64,000 nucleotides of DNA from Rhizobium sp. 32-5/1 (GCF_029537235.1 NZ_CP120639.1:744001-808000); one strand, 5' to 3'; counted from the first letter of the stretch, positions 27,607 to 36,706 are shown. The notes: a model not told the origin generated them from the sequence alone. Numbers and translations are program-made.

Positions 27607-28560
27607 ATGACAATGTCAGTTAGAAACATGCTCCTGGGTTCGGTGTTCGCTGCCGTGCTCTTAGGCGCCCCGACTATTGCGGGTGCTGCCGATCCATCGG
27701 ACGCCAAGGTCATCTCCTCCTTTGCCGCGCCGAACGATCCGCCGGTGTTCGACACGCCGGAGCAGGCCATTGATGCCTTCAAGGCGGCGCTCGGAGCCGA
27801 CGACTTCGACACGTTCGCGGCCCTGCTAGGTCTCGACGCCGCGAAAACGAAGGCGAGCGAGGGCGTGATGGATACCTATGCCGAGATACGCGACGGTGCG
27901 AAGCTCAAGGTGCTCGTGCAGGATGTCGATGGCCGCAAGATTGTCGAGATCGGTAACAAGCTGTGGCCGCTGCCTTTCCCGGTGGTGAAAGGGGATGACG
28001 GAAAATGGTCGTTCGATACCTATGCCGGGTTCGAGGAGATCATCAACCGCCGCGTCGGTGAGAACGAACTACAGACGCTCGCGACGATGCGAGCCTATGT
28101 TGACGCCCAGAAGGAATATGCCGCCGCCGACCGCGACGAGGACGGCGTGCTGGAATATGCCCGCAAGCTGATTAGCAGCGACGGAAAGACGGATGGCCTT
28201 TACTGGTCGCCGGACCTCGGCGAGGGCGAGAGCCCAGCCGGCAACGCCCTGGAGGAGAGTGCGGCGCTCGACAAGGCTAAGGCTGGGGACGGCTATTACG
28301 GCTATCGCTACCGGATCATCGAAAGCCAAGGACCCAACATCGCGGGCGGCCAGTTCGACTACGTCATCAACGACAACATGATCGCCGGATTTGCGCTGGT
28401 CGCATGGCCGATCCGTTACGGTGAGACCGGCGTGAACACGTTCACCGTGAACGCCAACGGCACGATCTACCAGGCCGATCTCGGTCAGACGACCGAAACG
28501 ATGGCGGCGGGGATTAAAACTTTCAATCCGGACGATCATTGGGAGGTGACTGCGGACTGA
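27607..28560 (+). CDS. DUF2950 domain exported protein
   Basis: 317 residues from the ATG at 27607, which has AAGGAG nine bases upstream. A signal peptide ends at AGAADP. Characteristic motifs are FDTPEQAIDAFKAALGADD, LLGLD, LPFPVVKGDDGKWSFDTYAGFEEIINRRVGENEL, YVDAQKEYAA.DRDEDGVLEYARKLISSDGKTDGLYW, GYYGYRYRIIESQGP, FALVAWPIRYGETGVNTF and a closing NPDDHWEV. All are typical of DUF2950, a periplasmic family often next to DUF3300 genes. Function is unknown; the pair may act together at the cell envelope. Confidence 0.92.
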   Translation: MTMSVRNMLLGSVFAAVLLGAPTIAGAADPSDAKVISSFAAPNDPPVFDTPEQAIDAFKAALGADDFDTFAALLGLDAAKTKASEGVMDTYAEIRDGAKLKVLVQDVDGRKIVEIGNKLWPLPFPVVKGDDGKWSFDTYAGFEEIINRRVGENELQTLATMRAYVDAQKEYAAADRDEDGVLEYARKLISSDGKTDGLYWSPDLGEGESPAGNALEESAALDKAKAGDGYYGYRYRIIESQGPNIAGGQFDYVINDNMIAGFALVAWPIRYGETGVNTFTVNANGTIYQADLGQTTETMAAGIKTFNPDDHWEVTAD

Positions 28561-28644
28561 GGGATGACCTGACGGACTATGAGCCACTATTGGATGACAG
28601 GTGCGCTCCGTGTCGTCGATATCTAAATCGCACCCGCCATTGCC

Positions 28645-28773
28645 ATGTCGGTCATCGTGCTTGACTTGATTTTCGCTGTCATGATGATCATCATGAACTT
28701 GGTAACGGGTCGCGCCTTCTCGCGGGAGCGTTCCGGTATGGCGAGCAGGAGTAAAACGCGCCCGGCGCAATGA
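28645..28773 (+). CDS. Possible small membrane protein, 42 aa
   Basis: The product starts MSVIVLDLIFAVMMIIMNLV, one hydrophobic helix, followed by a basic tail (GRAFSRERSG...SKTRPAQ). The stop overlaps the ATG of the next short frame as ATGA, which suggests coupling. I see no good ribosome binding site, and the frame is open upstream to 28627, so this could instead be the relic of a larger gene. Confidence 0.35.
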   Translation: MSVIVLDLIFAVMMIIMNLVTGRAFSRERSGMASRSKTRPAQ

Positions 28774-28925
28774 CATTCGTATGCATGATCATCGTGCTCG
28801 TTGGAGTGGCGCTACTGCTACCAAACACCTTGTGTACGGGCAACGGCTCCTTCAATTCACCGCAGGCCACTATCATCTCGATCCTCATGTTGATCGGCTA
28901 CGGCGGCTTACCGTTCTACCGGTGA
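28770..28925 (+). CDS. Possible small two-helix membrane protein, 51 aa
   Basis: The frame starts MTFVCMIIVLVGVALLLPNT and has a second hydrophobic segment, ATIISILMLIGYGGL, near the end. Its ATG lies inside the stop overlap of the preceding short frame. The two-helix hairpin design is credible, but no family is recognised. Confidence 0.35.
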   Translation: MTFVCMIIVLVGVALLLPNTLCTGNGSFNSPQATIISILMLIGYGGLPFYR

Positions 28926-29019
28926 CGAGGCCGAAGGTACCTCGACAACTCAGGATTTGTGCAAATCCTGCTCTTCGCGGTTCTTGGACTGATGCTGTTT
29001 ACAGTTTGAAATTTCAAGC

Positions 29020-29286
29020 GTGGTTGGAGCATGCTTCGGCGCACAGATGGCGACTAAGAAGTTGATAATCCGGTCACCAAACGCCGATCGACCGATCGGC
29101 GCCATCTCTCGGGTTGAATTCGCGCTTAGCAGGTTTGAACATGAGCGCGAAAATCATCGCAATCGGCTTGCCGATGCCAACCTTCTCGTTGAGGCGGATG
29201 CGGCATTGTTACCCGAAGAATGCTGCAACTTGCCGATATCGCCGATGCTCCGCCAGATGATCCTTAGGGGTGGAGCAAATTGGTAA
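29020..29286 (+). pseudogene. Mosaic of gene fragments (methylase/helicase-like and AraC-like)
   Basis: Two unrelated fragments are joined in one frame. About 29095-29175 encodes IGAISRVEFALSRFEHERENHR, the end-region pattern of large plasmid helicase/methylase proteins. About 29205-29270 encodes LLPEECCNLPISPMLRQMILR, closely resembling the middle of the AraC regulator at 56697-57500 (LPQKCCTLAVSPMLRQMILR). Neither can be functional. Confidence 0.5.
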
Positions 29287-29369
29287 ACTTATATATTAAT
29301 GCTCGTGCGTGGCCGATTTGATGACGTAAGCGGGATATGATGTTGATAAATATTGAATTCGGAACCGTG

Positions 29370-30389
29370 TCATGGCGGTGTTTGCGCAGCACTTATTGCA
29401 GTCACGGATAGAGATTGTCCCTTGCCTCTCAAAGAATAACTCCCGAGCCGCTCCGTTGTCGCGAAGGTCACTGACTTAAATTGGTTCAGCAAACTGTCCG
29501 AGATGAGAAAGTCCTTACCAAGTTCGCGGGCAAGCCCCTCGATCCTCGCTGTTGTGTTCACAGTATCGCCAAAATACGTAATTTTACGATGATCCAGGCC
29601 GATTTCTGCAACGATGACCGGACCGCCATGCAGAGCAGCCCGTAAGCGAGGCACTTCTCCGAATTCATTGATCCAGAAGCTTTGTTTTGCCTGTATCGCT
29701 TCAAGGATGTGCAGGACACATCGAATGCATGCGGAGCGGTGGATCCCCTTCTCGAAACGCCATGTGATCAAAGCCGCATCACCGATATAGTCGTCAACGG
29801 TGCCATCAAATCGACGGACCGATAACGCAACTGTTTTCAGGAATTCACCGAGGTACCGCTGGGTGCGTAAGTCGCCAAAGCGCTCTGCGTAGCTTGTCGA
29901 TCCCATAAGATCAACGAGAAGAAAAACCCTGTTCTCAGGACGTGGTCGTCTGTAACGGCTCAGAAGGAGGCTGGCGAACACCTCTCGCCCGACAAGGTCC
30001 CGCATGCGTAATACGAAGACGATGAGTGCGGAAACAGACAAAGCATAAATAAGAACACCGCCATTAGGGAGCACCGCTTCGGACCACGAATCCAGAAAAC
30101 CAAAAAGCCACAGTAGCGTGCCGACGACAAAGGTTCCTACTGCAATGGTCGCTACGTTGAGAATGAGCGTCATTAGGAAGTAAACGGCCGTAGGAAGCTC
30201 CATCAACCAAAGACGAAACCGAGGAAGAACCAGATCCTGCTCGAAGACCAGGAGAAGACCAATGATTACCACCGCATAAGCTGCCCCGATGGGGGCGCGA
30301 CCATCGAAGACGACGACGCTGTAGACAGCACCACTCGTTGCAGCGATGACTAGAGCCCAAAGCCATCCGAAAAATGAAAATCGACTCAT
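29370..30389 (-). CDS. Membrane-bound class III adenylate/guanylate cyclase
   Basis: About 339 residues from the ATG at 30389 (MSRFSFFGWLWAL), preceded by GGGAGCGGCG. It has about four helices in the first 140 residues (WLWALVIAATSGAVYSVVVF, IGAAYAVVIIGLLLVFE, VYFLMTLILNVATIAVGTFV, VLIYALSVSALIVFVL). The cyclase domain follows: RVFLLVDLMGSTSYAERFGD (first metal-binding Asp), GTVDDYIGDAALITW (second Asp), LRAALHGGPVIVAEIG, ITYFGDTVNTTARIEGLA. These match the guanylate-cyclase-fold CHD domain, making cAMP (or cGMP) from NTP. Probably a stand-alone gene. Confidence 0.9.
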   Translation of the reverse strand: MSRFSFFGWLWALVIAATSGAVYSVVVFDGRAPIGAAYAVVIIGLLLVFEQDLVLPRFRLWLMELPTAVYFLMTLILNVATIAVGTFVVGTLLWLFGFLDSWSEAVLPNGGVLIYALSVSALIVFVLRMRDLVGREVFASLLLSRYRRPRPENRVFLLVDLMGSTSYAERFGDLRTQRYLGEFLKTVALSVRRFDGTVDDYIGDAALITWRFEKGIHRSACIRCVLHILEAIQAKQSFWINEFGEVPRLRAALHGGPVIVAEIGLDHRKITYFGDTVNTTARIEGLARELGKDFLISDSLLNQFKSVTFATTERLGSYSLRGKGQSLSVTAISAAQTPP

Positions 30390-30552
30390 CGCCGCTCCCA
30401 AATTGTTCTTTTCGCAAAATCGGTTTCGCCAAGTCAACTGCTAAGTCGTTGCATCCGACATCCATTCCCGCTGTGTGCGGAGAAGCTGACGTAGACCGAA
30501 CACTGTGCCTTCAGCATGCCCGGCAAGGGCCACTACCTGGTTCTTTCCGGCC

Positions 30553-30647
30553 AAGTTCCATAAATAGGCGTTATCCTACGAAGAAGAATGTCTTTTCAGA
30601 CACTTAAGCTATCTGACCAACCTGTCGCCGGTTCGACTCCTATCAAG
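30553..30647 (+). repeat. Dispersed direct repeat of about 93 bp, copy 1
   Basis: From AAGTTCCATAAATAGGCG to GACTCCTATCAAG this segment is nearly identical to 48958-49049, in the same orientation. Two C/T differences and a 3-4 bp difference near the middle separate them. Both copies contain a palindrome-prone core around CAGACACTTAAG. The flanks differ. No tRNA structure can be folded despite a GGTTCGA-like stretch. It may be the end of a mobile element or an integration site. Confidence 0.8.
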
Positions 30648-30767
30648 GCGACGCAGTTACACTGTGTAAGTTGGCGCTCCACCACCTTGTGTCTTGGCAC
30701 TGGGTGTCAATGCGACGATACCCCGACAGTTTCATGAATACCGGGAAACGAGGCTGTCATCGTTGAT

Positions 30768-31724
30768 CTACACCGAAACATCTAACTTTTGACCGCCGAC
30801 CGCGGTGCACACGAGGCTGTCGCGGATTTGCTGGCGCAGCCAGCCATTCGCATGGTCGTTGTCGGCATGGTTCGCCCAGACCATTTTCACCGACGGAAAG
30901 GTAAGACTCAAGGGTAACGGGCTGACCTCGAGGCCGAGAAGTGCCGCGTAACGACCGGCGATCCGGCTCGGCACGGTGGCAATCACCGGTGCGACCTGCG
31001 CCGCCGAGAGCACCGACATATAGCCCGGTGCGGCTGTGATCACGTTCAGTTCCACGCCGGCCATTTCCAATGCATCTTTGATGCAACCCTGCAATGTCTC
31101 GTTCTGGGAGATGGTCGCATGCTCGGCGGAAAGGTAGTCCGGGAGCTCCACCGGGTTAGACAGAGGCAGCAGCGCCGGGTTGTAGCAGCATGCCATTTCC
31201 GGTTCGTACAATGTCTCGAAGGACCGGCGGCTCGTCTTTGTGTAGGTGCAGCCGACCGCGATGTCGATACCGCCATCTTCCAGAGAAGGCTCCATTGCCT
31301 CGTAAGGAAACACTCTGGCCAAAACCTTGAGCCCGGGTGCGTCGCGTCGCAAGCGCATCGTCAGCTCGGGAATTAGCAGCAGTTCGATTTCCGGCGACAT
31401 GGCGATGCGGAACGTCCGTTCTTCCGTCGCAGGATCAAACGCCTGATTACCGGTCAACGCCAATTGCGCCTGGCGCAGGGCATGGCGCACCGGGATGGCC
31501 AAACTGCGGGCCCGCGCTGTCGGCTGCATCACCTGGCCTACCCGAATGAACAATTCGTCCTGCAGCAGGACCCGAAGTGTCGATAGGGAATGGCTCATCG
31601 CGGGTTGCTGGATCTTCAGCCGTCGAGCCGCCCTAGTGACATTTCCTTCCGCGATCAAAGCGTCGAAGGCAACGAGCAGGTTGAGGTCGAAAGAGCGCAG
31701 ATTGAAATGATCGATAGTTGTCAT
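30768..31724 (-). CDS. LysR-family transcriptional regulator
   Basis: About 318 residues from MTTIDHFNLRSFDLNLLVAFDALIAEGNVTRAARRL, with the winged-helix DNA-binding domain in the first 65 residues (QPAMSHSLSTLR as recognition helix). A NodD-like style substrate domain follows (RTFRIAMSPEIELLLIPELTMRL). It is divergent from the metallo-beta-lactamase-fold gene at 31827 with about 100 bp between, so it is the probable regulator of that gene. An in-frame ATG 9 bp upstream is possible. Confidence 0.92.
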   Translation of the reverse strand: MTTIDHFNLRSFDLNLLVAFDALIAEGNVTRAARRLKIQQPAMSHSLSTLRVLLQDELFIRVGQVMQPTARARSLAIPVRHALRQAQLALTGNQAFDPATEERTFRIAMSPEIELLLIPELTMRLRRDAPGLKVLARVFPYEAMEPSLEDGGIDIAVGCTYTKTSRRSFETLYEPEMACCYNPALLPLSNPVELPDYLSAEHATISQNETLQGCIKDALEMAGVELNVITAAPGYMSVLSAAQVAPVIATVPSRIAGRYAALLGLEVSPLPLSLTFPSVKMVWANHADNDHANGWLRQQIRDSLVCTAVGGQKLDVSV

Positions 31725-31826
31725 GAGCCGCATCGATTTGATTGCTACTGGCGCGATACATATGTGCGTTGCAGGTCAGTTCCAAGACCCTCATCAAAGA
31801 CGCCGATCAGCAAGCAGGAGTTTCCC

Positions 31827-32796
31827 ATGCAGACCCGCCGCTCAATTCTCATCAGCACAGCCGGCGCAGCCCTCGCTGCCGGTGCCATGACCACTTTGCC
31901 TGCCGCCGCCTTCGCCAAGGCGCCAATGGTCGGCAAGCAAGCCGTTAGCTTCTACCGGCTGAAATTCGGTGATTACGAGATCACCGCTGTCTCCGACGGC
32001 ACGGTGAAACTGCCAATGTCGAAAATATACAAGCACATCACCGAAAGCGATGCAGAAACATATCTCGCCGATCGTTTCCAGGCGGGTTCGGAAGTTTCGG
32101 TCAATGCTTTCCTGGTCAACACCGGCGAGAGGCTCATTCTGATCGACGCCGGGACGGGCGACCTGATGGGACCGGCGCTCGGCAAGCTCATCTCCAACAT
32201 CGAGGCTGCGGGTTACAGGGCGGACCAGATCGACGACGTCATCCTCACCCACATCCATGCCGACCACTCTGGCGGACTTGTTTCCAATGGCAAGCGCGTG
32301 TTCGAAAACGCGACCCTGCACGTCAACCAGCGCGAAGCCGAATTCTGGCTGAAAGCCGATGCCAAGGCAAAGGCCGATAAGGTTTTGGGTCCGCAGATCG
32401 CCCAAGCCGAAAAATGCGTCGGCCCTTACGTCGAGGCGAAGAAGTTTGAAACCTTTGCAGACGATGCCGCCCCTCTGCCCGGTTTTGGCTCGGTGTTGCG
32501 GGCCGGCCATACCCCGGCCATAGTGGTATCCTAGTGGAGAGCCAGGAGAGAAGATCGTGTTCTGGGGTGACATCGTGCACGGCGACGTACTGCAATATGA
32601 CCATCCGGAGGTCACGGTCGATTTCGACGTGGACCAGACGATGGCAGCAGCCTCACGCTCCGTTGCTTTCGCCGAGGCAGCCGATCAGAAATATTTGGTC
32701 GCAGGCGCCCATCATGCCTTTCCGGGTATCGGACATGTCAGGCGGGACGAGACCAACTACGACTGGGTGCCGCTGGTCTACAGCGCCAATTACTGA
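31827..32796 (+). pseudogene. Exported MBL-fold metallohydrolase, two frame breaks
   Basis: Starts MQTRRSILISTAGAALAAGA after GCAGGAG, a twin-arginine-like signal ending AFAKAP. The metal-binding HxHxDH motif is present as LTHIHADHSGGL, and a further His follows in RAGHTP. After GHTP the frame ends. The family sequence resumes, after two single-base losses near 32514 and 32550 (GGG shortened to GG in each), as EKIVFWGDIVHGDVLQ...VTVDFDVDQ...GAHHAFPGIGHVR and ends at 32796. Repaired, it is about 324 residues and resembles lactonase-type hydrolases of the periplasm. Regulated by the divergent LysR gene, by position. Confidence 0.85.
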
Positions 32797-32803
32797 GTTC
32801 AGA

Positions 32804-32832
32804 TCAGGCTCCGTCTCAGTGACGGGGCCTGA
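32804..32832. terminator. Strong hairpin downstream of the MBL-fold gene
   Basis: TCAGGCTCCGTC (32804-32815) pairs with GACGGGGCCTGA (32821-32832) over 12 bp with one G-U pair and a 5-nt loop, starting 8 bp after the MBL stop. There is no following T run, so it may act as a processing or stability structure or as a factor-assisted terminator. Confidence 0.6.
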
Positions 32833-32967
32833 CGTCGATACGGCGTCTACGCTCGAGTGAGCACGCGTCGTGGATAACACAGCGCGTGGTCAGGCCTCAC
32901 AAGGCAGCGGGCACTGCGGGACTGGTTGAATCAAGATTCATCGCTGCAGCGCCCTGTTCGTGCCAAG

Positions 32968-33255
32968 CTACAATGTGCGGAAATAGCCCGAACTTGGCTG
33001 CATATCCAGATGGGCGGCAATGCTGGCCGATGTTCCGTCAGCGATCAGGCCCTCGACATGTGCGGCATGCCTTGCCTGGCTCTCCCAAACTTCTACAAGC
33101 GTGAACCGGCAGGAGTCCTCGAGGTCCTGCATAACAGAGACACCCCGGCAGCCGGGTATCGTGGGAAGGTCGATCTTGACTGTTTCCATGATGTTCTGGA
33201 AGCTGGCGAGGCTTGTGGGCAAAGCCTTGAATTGAACGACGACGCTGACTGACAT
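32968..33255 (-). CDS. Antibiotic-biosynthesis-monooxygenase-type (ABM) small protein
   Basis: 95 residues from MSVSVVVQFKALPTSLASFQ. The ferredoxin-like ABM fold is visible: VVVQFKA strand, IMETVKIDLPTIPGCRGVSVMQDLEDSCRFTLVEVWES, and RHAAHVEGLIADG. Such dimeric enzymes oxidise quinols or other aromatic compounds without cofactors, or act as heme- or dye-related monooxygenases. It lies downstream of an AraC-family gene on the same strand (gap 116 bp) and converges on the MBL-fold gene. The open frame upstream of 33255 lacks family character. Confidence 0.8.
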   Translation of the reverse strand: MSVSVVVQFKALPTSLASFQNIMETVKIDLPTIPGCRGVSVMQDLEDSCRFTLVEVWESQARHAAHVEGLIADGTSASIAAHLDMQPSSGYFRTL

Positions 33256-33371
33256 TTTGCATCCCTGTTGGAATTGAACATGGCAGTTCTGGTACGACAG
33301 GGAGAAAATCCCGCACAGACCTTTTCCTGCCAAATAAGCACCTGATTCTGCGATTGCACTTTGCGCTGGCG

Positions 33372-34304
33372 TTAGCCGCCATGCCCGAACAGTGCCTGCA
33401 TATCGCGGACATAGGCGCGGGGAGACACGCCGAACAATTCTTTGAAATCTCTTGAGAAGTGCGCGTCACTGGCATAGCCGGCCTCTTCGGCCGCCCGCGA
33501 AACCGTCGCCGCCGTATTCAACAGCAGAAGGCGCGCCCGTTCGAGACGAACCTGAGCGCGATAGCGCATCGGCGACACGCCGACGCAGGTGCGAAACCGA
33601 TGGGCGAAATGCGACGGGCTCATAGCCACCTCGGCGGCGACATCCGCAACCGTCAGTCGCGAACTGGCTCCTTCTTCGATGAAGCGCATCGCTCTGACAA
33701 GTTTCACGTCGTCGCTCGTGATGGAGGCTCGAAGAACGCCAGCGGCCTCCGAGCGCAGCAGCCTGTAGCAGATTTCGCGCAGGTAGGACGGCGCTAGCAT
33801 TAAACAGTCAGCCGGGTCATCGAGCGCTCGGATAAGACGCAGGAGGGAAGTGGCTAGATCCGGGGTCAGAACATCGCAAAATGCGGGAATCGTCATGTCT
33901 GCTTGCGGCTGTGAATATCCGGTTTCGGCATATTCGATCAGCGTCTTTGCCACCAGCTCCGGCGGCAATTGCAGCTTGAGTGCAATATAGGGCTCTTCCT
34001 CGGACCCCTCCACGACGGCATCATAAGGCCGCTCTCCATGCAGGACCAGAAATCGACTCGCATCGTTGACGAAACGCTCATTTTCGACGGAAACCAACTT
34101 TGTACCGGATGCGGCGATCGCCAGTGACGTGCCAGCGTTTCGTCCCCGATAATATGGAGCGGCCTGGCTGAACTTGACGATCCACACTCTGGGCAACGGT
34201 GTAAGCGTGACGCCTTCACCCTTGGCCATACGCCCCACTGCTTCCAGGCATGCGGCGACGTCAGGCACGTATGGAGAAACGAAGGCGTGAGGCGTCGATT
34301 GCAT
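33372..34304 (-). CDS. AraC-family transcriptional regulator (AraC_N type)
   Basis: About 310 residues. The N-terminal ligand domain of the PF06719 type shows PLPRVWIVKFSQAAPYYRGRNAGTSLAIAASGTKLV and HGERPYDAVV. The C-terminal pair of helix-turn-helices is intact: LTVADVAAEVAMSPSHFAHRFRTCVGVSPMRYRAQVRLERAR and VSRAAEEAGYASDAHFSRDFKELFGVSP. Start chosen at MQSTPHAF (34304); a start at 34325 is possible. It is likely to control the neighbouring ABM gene. Confidence 0.92.
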   Translation of the reverse strand: MQSTPHAFVSPYVPDVAACLEAVGRMAKGEGVTLTPLPRVWIVKFSQAAPYYRGRNAGTSLAIAASGTKLVSVENERFVNDASRFLVLHGERPYDAVVEGSEEEPYIALKLQLPPELVAKTLIEYAETGYSQPQADMTIPAFCDVLTPDLATSLLRLIRALDDPADCLMLAPSYLREICYRLLRSEAAGVLRASITSDDVKLVRAMRFIEEGASSRLTVADVAAEVAMSPSHFAHRFRTCVGVSPMRYRAQVRLERARLLLLNTAATVSRAAEEAGYASDAHFSRDFKELFGVSPRAYVRDMQALFGHGG

Positions 34305-34533
34305 TGCGCAATTCCTGAAGGCCAAGAAAGCCGAGGCGGCGATGGCTTTGCAAGCCGGATGAAAGTCTTCTTACAACAAAAAGGTCAGCGGAGAACCCCG
34401 GCCCCTTGATGTTTTAGCAGGGCTGGAACGGCCTCGGTGAGGCGACCTGAACGAAGGAGTGACGGTCTGGCTTTCTCGCAGGGCCAAGCGTCGTTACGCG
34501 TTTCCGAATTGGTATATGAACCTCCATTTGTCG

Positions 34534-34625
34534 TTTGGCAGTTAACCGTGAGATTGCCGCAGTGGTTTTCCCGTTTGGCACTTAATTTGAGATTCTATCG
34601 GCCGAGAATCTCAGATTAAGTGCAA
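34534..34625. repeat. Three copies of a 20-23 bp motif, two direct and one inverted
   Basis: TTTGGCAGTTAACCGTGAGA (from 34534), TTTGGCACTTAATTTGAGAT (from 34574) and, on the other strand, GCACTTAATCTGAGATTCT (34605-34623) share one pattern. The last two form a 19-bp inverted repeat with one mismatch around ATCGGCCG. Multiple spaced binding repeats like this are typical of the ends of IS21-type elements, but no istA/istB gene is present here. It may be a remnant end or a regulator-binding array. Confidence 0.65.
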
Positions 34626-34770
34626 CTGTGACGAACCAAGTGGAGACCGGTAATTTCCCTGGCTCGGCCCCAAACTGATTAGTCGCCTGACAGAACATCA
34701 TAGTGAAAGGGTCGTCGAAAGAGTGAGGCTCACCGCCCGGCTGCTTGGGGACCTTTGACCGTGATCCAGG
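34626..34770. other. Spacer before the IS6 fragment, no gene
   Basis: Nothing recognisable. Together with 34305-34533 it makes up a gene-free stretch of about 470 bp around the repeat array. Confidence 0.3.
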
Positions 34771-34981
34771 GGCATCGTCAACTTAACGGAATGTGGAATT
34801 CGATGTGCGATGACGGGGCATGCCACATCGTGACCCGCTCTATCGCCGCCATCGCTTTCCCGCTGAAATCATTGCTCACGCCGTGTGGCTTTATTTCCGT
34901 TTTCCTCTCAGCCTGCGGATGGTCGAGGACTTGCTGGCTGCCCGTGGGATCATTATCGCCCATCAGACAATCCGGCAGTGG
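34771..34981 (+). mobile_element. IS6-family element, 5' fragment
   Basis: These 211 bp match the start of the IS6-type element at 36707 almost base for base, in the same orientation, and then stop abruptly after ...AATCCGGCAGTGG. The coding part (from about 34820) is MPHRDPLYRRHRFPAEIIAH followed by AVWLYFRFPLSLRMVEDLLA, the usual start of IS6 transposases, and is in frame. Everything beyond the first 55 codons is lost. Confidence 0.85.
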
Positions 34982-35078
34982 TCCATCGCCTTTGTCTCCG
35001 TGCGCAAACGTCAAGGTTGCAACGCGCCGATCCACTTGACGCTCCGGTGAAATACAAGATCGCCACTATGTCTGAAAG

Positions 35079-35623
35079 CTAGCCTTCATAGGGAACAAGT
35101 CTGGAAATCACATCGAAAACATCTCTTCCGAGGAAACCGAGTTTATCGTTTCCATTCATGCCCCATGTCTCATCGGCCCGCTCCCAATACCAAATGGTCC
35201 CGTTGTTCTTGTCTGAGAGGTCCAGAAGCACCTGGCCCTGTGTCTTCCCCATTGCAGAACCGACCGTGAGCATTCCAGGGGGAATACGTGCACCGATGTC
35301 TGCCAGTTTCATGGAGGACGCGAAATCTTGCTGGTTGTTTCTTACTCCGTCGATTGAGTAAAAATAGGCAAATACGATATGACGCTCTCCTTCTTGAGCG
35401 CCCATGTCATATATTGCATTGATTCCAGCCTCCATTTCCCCCATTTATATTTTTCGTTTTTAAAGTATATCCGCTTGTATCCGATCTCGGATTGATATTC
35501 TTTAAAGCTGTCAGGTAATGTGGTGCCAAGGTCGGCTTCCAACTGGCGGAGCTCCTCTGGCGTTCCCAGTTTTTGTGGTTCGTCCTGCCAGAAAGCGAGA
35601 ATATCGGGATGAATTTCGGCCAT
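35079..35623 (-). pseudogene. SMI1/KNR4-family immunity-type protein, one frameshift
   Basis: The N-terminal part from 35623 is MAEIHPDILAFWQDEPQKLGTPEELRQLEADLGTTLPDSFKEYQSEIG. After a run of five G on the coding strand (near 35441) the frame changes and continues as EMEAGINAIYDM...IPPGMLTVGSAMGKTQGQVLLDLSDKNNGTIWYWERADETWG...GRDVFDVISRLV. Repaired, it is about 182 residues and a clear paralogue of the intact gene just upstream. SMI1/KNR4 proteins are immunity proteins against polymorphic or contact-dependent toxins. No toxin gene is seen nearby. Base composition is clearly richer in AT than the neighbours, a sign of transfer. Confidence 0.85.
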
Positions 35624-35668
35624 AGTCAAATTCTCCACTCAAACTACCCGGCACGCAAGCATCTGGCT

Positions 35669-36187
35669 TCAACCGCGTTCGAGGCGTGTGATGACGTCGA
35701 AAATGTCTTTGCCAAGTAAGCCAAGCAAAGTATTCTCGCCCGCTCCCCAGGTTTCGTCGACACGTTCCCAGTACCAAACAGACCCATTGTTCTTACTAGA
35801 TACATTGAGAAGGATTTGCCCGGCTGTATCAGCCGCGGCCGAGCCTATGATTAACATATCAGGAGGAATACGAGAGCCTACCTCATTGTAATGAGCCATC
35901 TCTTTGCTAAATATTTCCTGATTTTCTTTCAAATAATACGTATCATAAATATATTCCACGAGAACGGTCTTCTCGACACTCTCAAGATTCACGTCATATG
36001 CGGCATGAATTGAACAACGTCCACCTATATCAAATCCGCATGGGCCGTATGTCGTCATGAACTGCTTGTAGGATTCCGGAACCTTTTTTCCTATAAAATC
36101 CTCAATCTCGGTAATCTGCGTCTCGCTCAATGGAACGAGGCCTTGTGTTTTCCAATAGGCGATTATGTCTTCAGGAATATCAGCCAT
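35669..36187 (-). CDS. SMI1/KNR4-family immunity-type protein
   Basis: 172 residues from MADIPEDIIAYWKTQGLVPL (start 36187; the frame is open to 36235 without support). Family motifs are SETQITEIEDFIGKKVPESYKQFMTTYG, RIPPDMLIIGSAAADTAGQILLNVSSKNNGSVWYWERVDETWG and LLGKDIFDVITRLE. It is the intact partner of the frameshifted paralogue 46 bp downstream. The product probably binds and neutralises a toxin delivered by neighbouring cells. The pair sits between two IS6 fragments in the same orientation. Confidence 0.88.
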   Translation of the reverse strand: MADIPEDIIAYWKTQGLVPLSETQITEIEDFIGKKVPESYKQFMTTYGPCGFDIGGRCSIHAAYDVNLESVEKTVLVEYIYDTYYLKENQEIFSKEMAHYNEVGSRIPPDMLIIGSAAADTAGQILLNVSSKNNGSVWYWERVDETWGAGENTLLGLLGKDIFDVITRLERG

Positions 36188-36706
36188 ATAAACCTCCCGG
36201 TCAATATATGTCGTTGTTGACAATCGAATTCCCACCTGAATGGGACAGTGTATTGTTTAAAGCAGGTGGGACGTAGCCTACCTGGCCATTCTCGAAATGA
36301 TGGAGCGTCCAGCCTGGCCCAGGCTTTCTGATACCATGCTCCACGATGCTCGTCGTCTCACGACCTTAACCGAAACTATGTGCACGCCTTCTAGGTGCAC
36401 TCAGATGTCTTCGCAAGTCGGGCGCAGGGACCATCGACAGCCATACACGCTCGACGCAAACGACTGGCTTCGCCATCGGCGCAGTCCTACTTCCACTGCG
36501 TCGCATCGCCGGCGGCGCAGCCGTACGGTGGCAGGGAACTGGCGAAGGTGGTTTTGAGTTTGGCGCAGCCCCAGCTGTTGATCGGACCAGGCATCGCATT
36601 GTGAGCGTGATGCCGATTTCATCTTAGGGGCTGTCGGTGTTGCTGACATAGCGATACCCCGGTCAGAACGACGACCGCAAGGACGATCGTCAGCAGCAGG
36701 CGAACC
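36188..36706. other. No gene seen between the immunity genes and the IS6 copy
   Basis: About 520 bp with only short chance frames. On the minus strand next to the IS6 boundary (36711-36619) a 30-codon hydrophobic frame, VRLLLTIVLAVVVLTGVSLC, could be the start of a lost membrane or exported protein. Confidence 0.3.

Noticed and set aside
26597..27613. A 338-codon minus-strand frame opposite the DUF3300 gene
   Set aside because: It mirrors the Asn/Asp-rich coding of the real gene as Val/Asp/Leu repeats. The plus-strand gene has signal peptide, domain and ribosome site.
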